From Candidatus Saccharimonadota bacterium (GTDB taxonomy: Bacteria > Patescibacteriota > Saccharimonadia > Saccharimonadales > Saccharimonadaceae): a DNA stretch of 64,000 bases. Where the stretch lies: contig JAFWLS010000020.1 in the NCBI GenBank assembly GCA_017514045.1, positions 25,248-89,247 of the forward strand. Reading direction: 5' to 3'. Positions within the stretch are counted from its first letter, which is position 1. Each line of letters opens with the position of its first letter. The position numbers and the translations under genes were made by a program. The notes under the pieces are model-generated. The model made no database searches. It was not told the origin of the DNA and was given only the letters and a program-made list of their open reading frames with translations. Below are positions 40,797-48,827 of this stretch, one piece after another.

Positions 40797-41984
40797 CTAA
40801 ATTTCTAGCGCTTTGTCCATCTGGGGATCGCGAGAATGGTTGATGTCGTCGTAGGTGTTTACGACTTCGTAATCTGGCTCTATGCCCGTACCATTAAGAG
40901 TGTTTCCGAGTGGCGTATACCAATGTGCGGTAGTAACTTTTAGCATAGAGCCGGAGGACAGGTCTAGCATAGCTTGGACTACGCCTTTGCCATAGGTGGT
41001 TTCGCCGACGATAGTCGCTTTCTTATAGTCTCTTAGCGCGCCAGCTACTATTTCCGACGCAGAGGCGGTGTTGCCGTTAACTAGAACGATTGTTTTTATG
41101 TCGGAAAAAACAGCTTTATTGCGCAAAGAGTATGTAATTTCATCGATAGCTGATAGTTTGGATTTTTGGATGAGTATTTTCTCTCCATCAAGCCAGAGAC
41201 TGAGAAGGTCTCTTGCGGCACTAACATAGCCACCTCCGTTACTGCGGAGGTCCAGAATGACCTTCTTGGTGTTTTTGTCCTTTATTTCTTTTGCAAAGCT
41301 CTCTACTAGCGAACCAGTATCGGTATCGAAACGCGTTATAGTGATTATGGCGGTGTTGTTTTTCTTGTAGTCGACGTATGCTGAGACGTTGTTGATGGTT
41401 TCGCGCGTTAGCTCAAAGCTTTTTTCTTCACCATCGCGAACAATTGTGAGCTTGACGGTCGATCCGGCAGATCCACGAAGAACGTTAGCAATGTCTTCCG
41501 TCGTCCAATCGTAGACTTCCTTATCGTCGACTTTGTAAATGATATCTCCCGCTAGGACACCTGCTCTTCTAGCTGGATTATCCGGGAGAGTGCGTAGGAC
41601 TCGTGTGTATCCTTCTCGTAGTCCCATTTCGATTCCTACTCCTGCACCTACATCACCATGCAGATAATCATTGAATTCATTAGATTCTTCTTTGTTCATG
41701 TAGACGGTGTACTTGTCCCCGACAGCTTCGACTAACCCATGCTTGGCGCCATCGACAATTGCGGATTTATCGATTTCTCCATCATAATTACTAGCTAAAG
41801 CGTTATACACTTCATTTAATTCATTCCACGAAATGTTATTATTTGATGTAAACTTCCCGCCTAGGTATGGAGCATATGTATTCCAGTTGACACCGATGAA
41901 AATACCTATCGCAAGGGTGATAGCGGCGCCAATGATTGCGCTACCAAGCTTAACTTTTTTTGCTTTCCAGTCTACTTTTGCCAT
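40797..41984 (-). CDS. S41 carboxyl-terminal processing protease (CtpA/B-like)
   Basis: 395 residues. An N-terminal membrane anchor (about 13-33) is followed by a PDZ domain (about 92-175; VLAGDIIYKVDDKEVYDW) and a tail-specific protease core with VILDLRSNGGGYVSAARDLL. Catalytic Ser lies in NTASASEIVAGAL and catalytic Lys in YGKGVVQ. It processes exported proteins, often wall hydrolases. It sits directly downstream of the PcsB-like gene, as CtpB sits near ftsEX in Bacillus. Confidence 0.94.
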   Translation of the reverse strand: MAKVDWKAKKVKLGSAIIGAAITLAIGIFIGVNWNTYAPYLGGKFTSNNNISWNELNEVYNALASNYDGEIDKSAIVDGAKHGLVEAVGDKYTVYMNKEESNEFNDYLHGDVGAGVGIEMGLREGYTRVLRTLPDNPARRAGVLAGDIIYKVDDKEVYDWTTEDIANVLRGSAGSTVKLTIVRDGEEKSFELTRETINNVSAYVDYKKNNTAIITITRFDTDTGSLVESFAKEIKDKNTKKVILDLRSNGGGYVSAARDLLSLWLDGEKILIQKSKLSAIDEITYSLRNKAVFSDIKTIVLVNGNTASASEIVAGALRDYKKATIVGETTYGKGVVQAMLDLSSGSMLKVTTAHWYTPLGNTLNGTGIEPDYEVVNTYDDINHSRDPQMDKALEI

Positions 41985-41990
41985 GTGACT

Positions 41991-41999
41991 ATTTTAGCA
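41991..41999 (-). promoter_or_regulatory. Extended -10 of the Ctp protease gene
   Basis: Minus strand TGC-TAAAAT (-10 at 41996-41991), 6 nt, ATG at 41984, within an 18-bp gap between genes. Confidence 0.6.
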
Positions 42000-42002
42000 C
42001 AT

Positions 42003-43139
42003 TTACCATGCGCGTTTGTCAAAATGAATGAATACTAAGCCAGACGTTGAAACACTAGAGCGGAAGCCGTAATCTCCTTCCATTCCGCTAGCTGAAGAGT
42101 ATGGGTTATTATATTCGGAGATATTGATGGTGCCATCTCCGTTGACGCTTTCAACCCACATAACATGCCCCCAAGCTCCGTAGTTGGATACAGCAACAGT
42201 GAAGGGCGCTGGGTTGCGATCTACGATATAGCCACGAGCAACTGCGGCTTCATCCCAGGAATAAGCATTGCCCCAGTAAGAGATATCGGCGCCCCAGAAC
42301 TCGTATGCCTTATAACCAGCATAGTGCACACATTGACAGACGTATCCCCATTGGTCTTGCCACCAAAGGTTATACCCCGGGCATTCACCCTGCCATGGAT
42401 AGGTGTTGGAACCTGTTCCTATATAGCCGTTACTGTTATTTGCGGCTGTTTCTTGAGCGATCAAACGTGCTTTTTCTACACGTGCTGCCTCTGCTTCGGC
42501 GGTAAAGTTCTCAGCATTGTCTTGGTATTTTGCTATTAGTTGCTTTTGCTCAATACGTTTTTGCTTTATTACTTCCTTTTGGTTGTTCTGGTCGACTACT
42601 AGGCGATCCACTTCTCCCTTTTCCGCCTCTAGCTCTTCTTTGACGGCTTTGATATTTTTAGCTGATAGATTGATTTGTTGTTTGACTGTTTCTGCGCGGG
42701 CTTGGTATTCTGCAAGATCAGAAATGCTTTTCGATCCGGCGAGTATCATGATGGTTTCTGGTTCAGAATCGAAGTAATTTTTTACTAATAGCGACGCAAG
42801 AGCGGATTTCTGAGCTTCTAGTTTTTCTTCGTTGATTTGGATTTTAACGGCAAGATCTGCGGCGATAGCTTCGTTCGATTTAATTTTTGCTTCGAGTGCA
42901 AATATTTCCAACTCTAGACCTTGCACTACTTGCTCTAGATCACGTGCGGCCGATGCGGCTTCAGCGGCTTTCTGTCGCGCTTCGGCCTCGCGTGCAGCTG
43001 CCGCTTTACAAGCATCAGATGTACAGTAATCAACGGCGCTAGCTATATTATTACGACTATTAATTATGATGGCTATGGTAGAAATAACCCCAACAACGAC
43101 GGCTACAGAAATGATTCTAAGTCTTCTAAGCATTACCAT
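42003..43139 (-). CDS. PcsB-like peptidoglycan hydrolase (coiled coil plus CHAP domain)
   Basis: 378 residues. Signal peptide/anchor (1-35), then a long charged coiled coil (about 37-235), then a CHAP amidase/endopeptidase domain (about 250-378). The catalytic Cys is in CQCVHYAGYKAYEFWG, His in WGHVMWVESV, and the acidic partner in ISEYN. This layout matches PcsB and CwlO-type hydrolases, which are activated by FtsEX through the coiled coil. It follows ftsE-ftsX here. Start predicted leaderless. Confidence 0.9.
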   Translation of the reverse strand: MVMLRRLRIISVAVVVGVISTIAIIINSRNNIASAVDYCTSDACKAAAAREAEARQKAAEAASAARDLEQVVQGLELEIFALEAKIKSNEAIAADLAVKIQINEEKLEAQKSALASLLVKNYFDSEPETIMILAGSKSISDLAEYQARAETVKQQINLSAKNIKAVKEELEAEKGEVDRLVVDQNNQKEVIKQKRIEQKQLIAKYQDNAENFTAEAEAARVEKARLIAQETAANNSNGYIGTGSNTYPWQGECPGYNLWWQDQWGYVCQCVHYAGYKAYEFWGADISYWGNAYSWDEAAVARGYIVDRNPAPFTVAVSNYGAWGHVMWVESVNGDGTINISEYNNPYSSASGMEGDYGFRSSVSTSGLVFIHFDKRAW

Positions 43140-43145
43140 AGTTCT

Positions 43146-43154
43146 AGCATAACA
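43146..43154 (-). promoter_or_regulatory. Extended -10 of the PcsB-like gene
   Basis: Minus strand TGT-TATGCT (-10 at 43151-43146), 6 nt, ATG at 43139. Confidence 0.5.
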
Positions 43155-43196
43155 TTTTATGTCGTAAAACGCAACATTAGTAGGAGGAACACGAGA

Positions 43197-44231
43197 TTAT
43201 TTTGAGGGGTTGCGAAGGTATTTCTGAATAGCAAGACGGGCAGACAATGTGCCAATAAGGCTGCCTGCTAGTATCATGGCGGCAATTACAAGAACTAGTT
43301 TGTTCGAATCGAGAACGTTTGATATGGTAGAAATATTGATACCGTAGTTTGCGAGCTTTGGTTCCAAAAAGCGGAACCCGAAATACCCAATTACGGAAGC
43401 AAGAATACCAGATAATATGCCGGACAGCTGTGCTTCGACGAGAAATGGCCCGCGGATGAAATAGCTGTCAGCACCAACGAGTTTTTCCATATATATTTCT
43501 TCGCGTCGAGAGAAAATAGCCATGCGAATCGTGTTGAATATTACTAAAATTGAAATCGCTACGAATACGACCGAAAGCACAATACCTCCAGTAGTAGCAA
43601 TGTTAGCCCAACGACTGATAGTGGCGATTTCTGATTGGTTAACGTCGTAGGTTGGTTCTTCTGTTTCGTCGAGATTTTTAACGAAGTTAATGTCGCTTGC
43701 CACTAGGTTTTTGATAGAATCAAGATTGTCGGTATCGTAGACTTTGAGTCTCATAGTAGATTGCATGGTCGAGATCATAACTGAGCGCATATCCATAGAT
43801 GGATCCTCGAGAGTTTCGATGAGGAGCTGATTATCGGCGTTCTCTTTGAGAAAGTTCTCGTATTCTTCTTCGCTCGTACGGGTTTCAATGGAATCTTGCT
43901 TAACGTTGGGGTCGTTTGAAATTACTTGTTTCAGAACTTCAAGTGTTTCTTTGCCAGTGCCAGGTTTGAAAAAAAGCGTGATATCGATCTTGTCGCGCAT
44001 GGTCGTGGCAGTTTCAGATAGGACTATGCTTGCTGTTAGCGTAATTGCCAAAATGATAAGGGTGACAGTCATGACTAAGGTTGCAGCAGTAGAAAGCCAA
44101 ATGTTTCTTCCGAAATTGATAGCACCATATTTAACGACGCGGCGCGCAGATCGGAGTTTTCTGGTGCGACCGTTTTTGGTGAGCATTTTTAGATTTCTTT
44201 TAGTGGCCTTTTTATTCGTAGAGTTATTCAT
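43197..44231 (-). CDS. ftsX: Cell-division ABC transporter permease FtsX
   Basis: 344 residues. A basic N-terminal tail precedes four membrane helices (about 45-70, 210-240, 262-290 and 310-335). A large extracytoplasmic loop (about 75-205) is the known docking site for PcsB/CwlO-type hydrolases. FSRREEIYMEKLVGADSYFI is the FtsX/MacB signature. It forms FtsEX with the adjacent ftsE product (6-nt gap). Confidence 0.95.
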   Translation of the reverse strand: MNNSTNKKATKRNLKMLTKNGRTRKLRSARRVVKYGAINFGRNIWLSTAATLVMTVTLIILAITLTASIVLSETATTMRDKIDITLFFKPGTGKETLEVLKQVISNDPNVKQDSIETRTSEEEYENFLKENADNQLLIETLEDPSMDMRSVMISTMQSTMRLKVYDTDNLDSIKNLVASDINFVKNLDETEEPTYDVNQSEIATISRWANIATTGGIVLSVVFVAISILVIFNTIRMAIFSRREEIYMEKLVGADSYFIRGPFLVEAQLSGILSGILASVIGYFGFRFLEPKLANYGINISTISNVLDSNKLVLVIAAMILAGSLIGTLSARLAIQKYLRNPSK

Positions 44232-44237
44232 ATTAGA

Positions 44238-45074
44238 TTACCTTTTTCTTGCTCGTTCGTGTTTTTTAGATGCGGATGGCTTAACGGCTTTAGTTTTAGC
44301 CTTTGGCGAAGAGGTAATGGTCTTGTCGGTTTTTAGTGCGAATCCAGGTGCTTTTGGCGAGTCATCAATTAAGACTTCTGGCTCGCCATCAAGTTTGTAG
44401 ATGCCATGTGTTTTTTGGTCAGCAACAATTCGCCCATTCTTCAAGGTGATTACGCGCTTATCTAGGTTATTGACGATAGCTTCCTCGTGAGTAGTCACAA
44501 GGACAGTAGTGCCGAAATCATTGATTTTTTGAAGGAGATTGATTATTTCTGCGCTAGTAAGTTTATCGAGGTTCCCCGTGGGCTCATCGGCGATAAGAAT
44601 CTTGGGTTGGCGAGCTACTGACCTAGCGATAGATACGCGCTGTTGTTGCCCGCCAGAGAGTTGGTTGGGAAATTTGTTTGCTTGTTCGGTGAGGTCAACT
44701 AATTCGAGGACTTTTGGAACGGTATGTTTGATTTCGCGTGTAGACATACCGGCGATTTCTAGGGCGAAAGCGACGTTTTCGTAGACGGTGCGACGTGGTA
44801 GAAGTTTGAAGTCTTGGAATACTACGCCTAGACGACGTCGGTAATGCGGAATATGTCTGCGGCGAATATAATCTAGATCTATGCCGCCGATAATGATTTT
44901 GCCAGAATCAGGATCCTCTTCTTTGGTGATCATCTTCATAAGTGTAGATTTGCCGGCGCCTGATTTGCCAATAAGAAAAACGAACTCGTTGGGTTCTATA
45001 TGAAGCGAGACATCGTCGAGGGCAGGTTTTTTGTCGCCTGGATAAATCTTGGTGACATGATCGAGCAATATCAT
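44238..45074 (-). CDS. ftsE: Cell-division ATP-binding protein FtsE
   Basis: 278 residues. Walker [10 protein letters not shown], signature [14 protein letters not shown], Walker [13 protein letters not shown], and the His switch. It drives FtsX to activate wall hydrolases at division. A C-terminal extension of about 50 residues (Lys/Pro/Ser-rich, [16 protein letters not shown]) is absent from E. coli FtsE (222 aa). ATG is 6 nt after an extended -10 TGG-TATTAT, giving a leaderless message just downstream of prfB. Confidence 0.97.
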   Translation of the reverse strand: MILLDHVTKIYPGDKKPALDDVSLHIEPNEFVFLIGKSGAGKSTLMKMITKEEDPDSGKIIIGGIDLDYIRRRHIPHYRRRLGVVFQDFKLLPRRTVYENVAFALEIAGMSTREIKHTVPKVLELVDLTEQANKFPNQLSGGQQQRVSIARSVARQPKILIADEPTGNLDKLTSAEIINLLQKINDFGTTVLVTTHEEAIVNNLDKRVITLKNGRIVADQKTHGIYKLDGEPEVLIDDSPKAPGFALKTDKTITSSPKAKTKAVKPSASKKHERARKR

Positions 45075-45080
45075 GTGTTT

Positions 45081-45089
45081 ATAATACCA
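45081..45089 (-). promoter_or_regulatory. Extended -10 of ftsE
   Basis: Minus strand TGG-TATTAT (-10 at 45086-45081), 6 nt, ATG at 45074, inside a 24-bp gap after prfB. Confidence 0.65.
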
Positions 45090-45098
45090 TAAACGGAA

Positions 45099-46169
45099 TT
45101 ATCGTTCAAGAAAAGCGTCGATGAAAGGCATAATGTCTCCGTCGAGCACAGATTCGACATCGGTTTCTTCGTGTTTGGTGCGCGTGTCCTTGACAAGCTT
45201 ATATGGTTGTAGAATGTAGTTACGAATTTGTTGTCCCCATTTAGCAGATTCTCCTGCGCGGAGTTTATCGATGGACTCTGCTTGCTGTTCTATTTTCATT
45301 TGTGCTAGCTTACCGCGAAGGATTTCCATAGCCTTTTCCTTGTTCTGCAATTGTGAACGCTCGTTCTGAATAGCTACGACTGTATTGGTTGGAAGATGAG
45401 TGACGCGAACAGCAGAATTAGTTGTGTTGACGGATTGTCCTCCGTGACCGCCGGAATGATACACATCAATGCGAAGATCCTTTTCGTCAATTCTAATATC
45501 TGTATCGGACTTAATAACAGGAAGAATCTCTATGAGCGAGAAAGATGTTTGGCGCAGATTGTCGGCATTAAATGGAGATAGTCGTACAAGACGATGAACG
45601 CCATGTTCTGATTTAAGAGTGCCATATGTGTTTACGCCGGACACTTCATAGACCGCTGTTTTTATACCTGCTTCTTCGCCGGTAATACGCTCGATTAGCT
45701 CGGCTTTGAAGTTGTTTCGTTCGAAGAAGCGCAGATACATACGTTCAAGCATAGATGCCCAATCCATAGCTTCTGTGCCGCCAACCCCAGCGGTGATACG
45801 TAGTACAGCATTCAGGTGATCGAATTCGCCGGTGAAACGTAGGACTTTTTTGAGTTCATTATAGGTTTTTTCCATTGCATTGAGTTGGCCGGATATCTCT
45901 TCTTTAAGATCTTCCCCGCCTAAGTCTATGAGGTCTTTTAAATCGTTGATTTGTGCCCGTAATACTATCCATGGTTCGATTTCATCTTTAAGATGGGCGA
46001 ACTCTTCATTTTTATTCTTAGCATTTTCAGGATTATTCCAAAGTTCTGGTTCGGATATTTCTCGTTCTAGCGTTTCTAGTTGTTTCGTTTTGTTGTCTAG
46101 TTCTAGCTTTTCCCACGAATTAGTGAGACTTTGAGCTAGCATGCTTAATTGTTTTTTTAGATCTTCCAT
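45099..46169 (-). CDS. prfB: Peptide chain release factor 2
   Basis: 356 residues. It reads UGA and UAA stops and triggers peptide release. The GGQ motif is in YHSGGHGGQSVN; the stop-codon-reading SPF tripeptide is in LVRLSPFNADN. The reading frame is continuous; the in-frame TGA and +1 frameshift site used by most bacteria for autoregulation is absent. Its presence supports a standard genetic code. It follows murD by 6 nt. Confidence 0.96.
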   Translation of the reverse strand: MEDLKKQLSMLAQSLTNSWEKLELDNKTKQLETLEREISEPELWNNPENAKNKNEEFAHLKDEIEPWIVLRAQINDLKDLIDLGGEDLKEEISGQLNAMEKTYNELKKVLRFTGEFDHLNAVLRITAGVGGTEAMDWASMLERMYLRFFERNNFKAELIERITGEEAGIKTAVYEVSGVNTYGTLKSEHGVHRLVRLSPFNADNLRQTSFSLIEILPVIKSDTDIRIDEKDLRIDVYHSGGHGGQSVNTTNSAVRVTHLPTNTVVAIQNERSQLQNKEKAMEILRGKLAQMKIEQQAESIDKLRAGESAKWGQQIRNYILQPYKLVKDTRTKHEETDVESVLDGDIMPFIDAFLER

Positions 46170-46175
46170 AATTAT

Positions 46176-47498
46176 TTACAGAGCATTTACAAGTGTCTTG
46201 AATTGATCGCCGCGGTCTTTATATGATTTAAACATATCGAATGAGCTGGCGCATGGAGAAAGAAGAACAACTGGGCTTTTAATTGCTGGTTTCTTATCTA
46301 CAAGGCAAGTATCGGAATGGCTTTCGGTTTGCTCCAATTTGGCTTCGGCTAATTCCTTTGCTGTATTAACAGCTAACTCAAAATCTGTTCCCGCAATGAA
46401 GTATTTTTCCGGGTCCTCGTTTTCGGCCAATTTTTTTGCTGTTTCGCCAATTAATATTACTTTAATGAGATAAGGATTGTCAAAAATCATACGTTTGACT
46501 TCGGTCACGTCGAATCCCTTATCTTTACCGCCAGCGATGAGAACGAACGGAACGCCCGGGAAAGAATTAAGGCATGCTCTTAATGCAGGTGAAACTGTAG
46601 AAAATGAGTCGTCATAATACTTGATAGTGTTAAGTTCGCGGACTAACTCGATATGATGAGGAAGTGGTTTAAAATCATGCAATGCTTTTCTAAGTGCAGC
46701 TTCATTACTATTTAGGAAGTCTTCAAATGTGAGATCTTGATTCGTTAATTTAAAATAGGCGAAGGAAGCTAAAAGCGCTGCTTCGGCGTCTTCACGATTG
46801 TGGTCGCCAGGTATGGTCAACTCGTTTAGTAAATCTGGTTCATCGTAAGGGTATTTTAATTTGGATGCTTTACTACGAGAAACAAGTTTTTCTGTTTCTT
46901 TATTATCTTTGAAATAAATACAGAAGTCTTTTTCCGTCTGGAAATTGACAATGTTTTGTTTGGCACTGACATATTCTTCGAAAGATTCGTGCGTATCTAG
47001 ATGATCGGGCTCGATACGAAGAACTACGGAAATATCTGGCGAGACGTCCATGTCCCACAATTGAAAACTGGAGAGTTCGTAGATAGCTACATCGTTTTCT
47101 TTAATACTTGGAAGAATATCTAGTGCGGCTATGCCAATGTTCCCAACTAAGTGTGCAGTTCTGAGATTCTCTTGAGCATTAAAGATACTTTGAATTATGT
47201 CTCGCGTGATAGTGCAGGTTGTCCCCTTGCCTTTAGTTCCTGTAATACCAATAATCTTACATGGGCAATGCTCGAAGAAGTATTTTGTGACGCTAGTAAT
47301 TTTCTCTTTAGGGGCATTGATGAATTTTGGGGCGATAGACGGTGTCCTAAATATTAGGTCGTATTTGGAAAAGTCTTTAAAAAGGAGCTCTTCCTTTTCA
47401 AAATGATCCAAAATGTCGATTTTTACATCTGGTTTGTTTTTGAAATAGTTTTCTACGGACTTGCCTTCAACTCCGTACCCTAAAATCAAGATATTCAT
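46176..47498 (-). CDS. murD: UDP-N-acetylmuramoyl-L-alanine-D-glutamate ligase
   Basis: 440 residues. Rossmann-like N-terminal domain (NILILGYGVEGKSV), Mur-ligase ATP loop GITGTKGKGTTCT, central ELSSFQLWDMD, the EPDHLDTHESFEEYVSAK segment, and a C-terminal domain with YDDSFSTVSPALRACL and IAGGKDKGFD. It adds D-Glu to UDP-MurNAc-L-Ala in peptidoglycan synthesis. Start 6 nt after an extended -10; followed by prfB. Confidence 0.95.
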   Translation of the reverse strand: MNILILGYGVEGKSVENYFKNKPDVKIDILDHFEKEELLFKDFSKYDLIFRTPSIAPKFINAPKEKITSVTKYFFEHCPCKIIGITGTKGKGTTCTITRDIIQSIFNAQENLRTAHLVGNIGIAALDILPSIKENDVAIYELSSFQLWDMDVSPDISVVLRIEPDHLDTHESFEEYVSAKQNIVNFQTEKDFCIYFKDNKETEKLVSRSKASKLKYPYDEPDLLNELTIPGDHNREDAEAALLASFAYFKLTNQDLTFEDFLNSNEAALRKALHDFKPLPHHIELVRELNTIKYYDDSFSTVSPALRACLNSFPGVPFVLIAGGKDKGFDVTEVKRMIFDNPYLIKVILIGETAKKLAENEDPEKYFIAGTDFELAVNTAKELAEAKLEQTESHSDTCLVDKKPAIKSPVVLLSPCASSFDMFKSYKDRGDQFKTLVNAL

Positions 47499-47504
47499 GA
47501 TAAT

Positions 47505-47513
47505 AGTATATCA
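47505..47513 (-). promoter_or_regulatory. Extended -10 of murD
   Basis: Minus strand TGA-TATACT (-10 at 47510-47505), 6 nt, ATG at 47498. Confidence 0.62.
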
Positions 47514-47536
47514 CAAAACCGGGGGTCATTTTGACG

Positions 47537-48811
47537 TTACAGATAGAGTCGTGAAGCCAGTTCGGTGACTAGTGTTTTGTCGCATGAACCAACGGCGACG
47601 AACGAAAAAATATTTGACGAGATTAGTTCCCTGGCCAGCTCAATAATTTCGGTTTTATCGACGGTACGAACGATGTCTGGAACTAGTGAATAATTTTCTA
47701 ATTCGTCAGCTTTGAAGAACTCTTCGGCATAGAAATCCGCAAGTTGGCCAACTGTTTGTGCAGCCATTTGGAACCTTCCTAGACAATAGCTTTTGGCGGC
47801 GTCCAGGTCTCTATCGTCAATTTCGCCGTTTAGAACACGAGCTAATTCTGCGCGAATAAGATCGAATAGTTCGATAGCGTTTTCTTCATCGACCTCACCG
47901 TCAAAATCCCAAGAGGACTTCGACTCGTCGAGATTAAGAGATGAGCCCATGCCGTAAACTAGGCCACGACGACGAGCTTCGCCGAAGATTCGCGAAGACA
48001 TAGTACCAGTTAAGATATGGTTTAAGCAGGACATGGCCACAGTGCATGCAGAGTCAAAGCGACGCGGCGTAACGAACGAGAATCCGAAGGTAATATTAGT
48101 AGCGTCTTTACGACGGATAAGAACTGGTTCGGAATTATGAAGCTCATCAAGTGGAATGTCGAGGCGTTCGCCTTTATCTAACTCCCATTCCTCGAGCATT
48201 TTTTTGATTTTGTGACGTCGACGGAAATTTAGATGCCCAGAAATAACAAACCGCATGTTTTCGGCTGTGTGGGTGCGGCGGTAGTGTTCGCGAATGTCTT
48301 TAAGTTCGATGTTTGGCAATGTACGAACGCGTTCTTGAAGGGTTTCTACATTCTCGCCTATTGTCTTTTGAAGACGTGGCCAGAGTAGACGATTGTAGTC
48401 ATTCATATATCCAGTAAGTTCAGCCTTTACGTTCTTTTTTTCGGAAGCTAGTTCGGCTTCATTGAAGCGTGGTTCAGTAATGGCTAGACGTTTGAGATCC
48501 AAAATGCGATCCCACTCAAAATCTGCGCATTCGGTCTCGTAGCAAATCGATAAATCAGACGTCCATGCGTTGTGATAGGCACCGTTTTTAGTGAACTCTG
48601 ATTCGTAAGCTGACTCAGACTTATATTTGCTATTGGCTCCAAAAGATAAGTGTTCGACAACATGTGCTATTTCGTAGAGTTCAGGTTTTTTGCAATAGCG
48701 GAGCCCTCCGCGGAATTGAACGCGGGTAGCCATAACGCTGGCGCCCGGGACATTGACAAGGAGTCCTTTAGCGCCGTTTTTTAGTTTAACTTCTTCAACG
48801 TAATGGCGCAC
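47537..48811 (-). CDS. M16 family zinc peptidase (pitrilysin/MPP-like)
   Basis: 424 residues from GTG 48811, with AGGAAG about 9 nt upstream. It has the inverted zinc motif HxxEH in IAHVVEHLSFGA and the distal Glu in LASEKKNVKAEL, so the active site appears intact. The second, inactive M16 half follows (about 200-420; FGEARRRGLVYGMGSSLNLD). Similar to bacterial processing-peptidase-like proteins. It probably degrades peptides or processes proteins. Follows secA by 16 nt. Confidence 0.88.
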   Translation of the reverse strand: MRHYVEEVKLKNGAKGLLVNVPGASVMATRVQFRGGLRYCKKPELYEIAHVVEHLSFGANSKYKSESAYESEFTKNGAYHNAWTSDLSICYETECADFEWDRILDLKRLAITEPRFNEAELASEKKNVKAELTGYMNDYNRLLWPRLQKTIGENVETLQERVRTLPNIELKDIREHYRRTHTAENMRFVISGHLNFRRRHKIKKMLEEWELDKGERLDIPLDELHNSEPVLIRRKDATNITFGFSFVTPRRFDSACTVAMSCLNHILTGTMSSRIFGEARRRGLVYGMGSSLNLDESKSSWDFDGEVDEENAIELFDLIRAELARVLNGEIDDRDLDAAKSYCLGRFQMAAQTVGQLADFYAEEFFKADELENYSLVPDIVRTVDKTEIIELARELISSNIFSFVAVGSCDKTLVTELASRLYL

Positions 48812-48827
48812 GTTAATTTCTTCCTAA

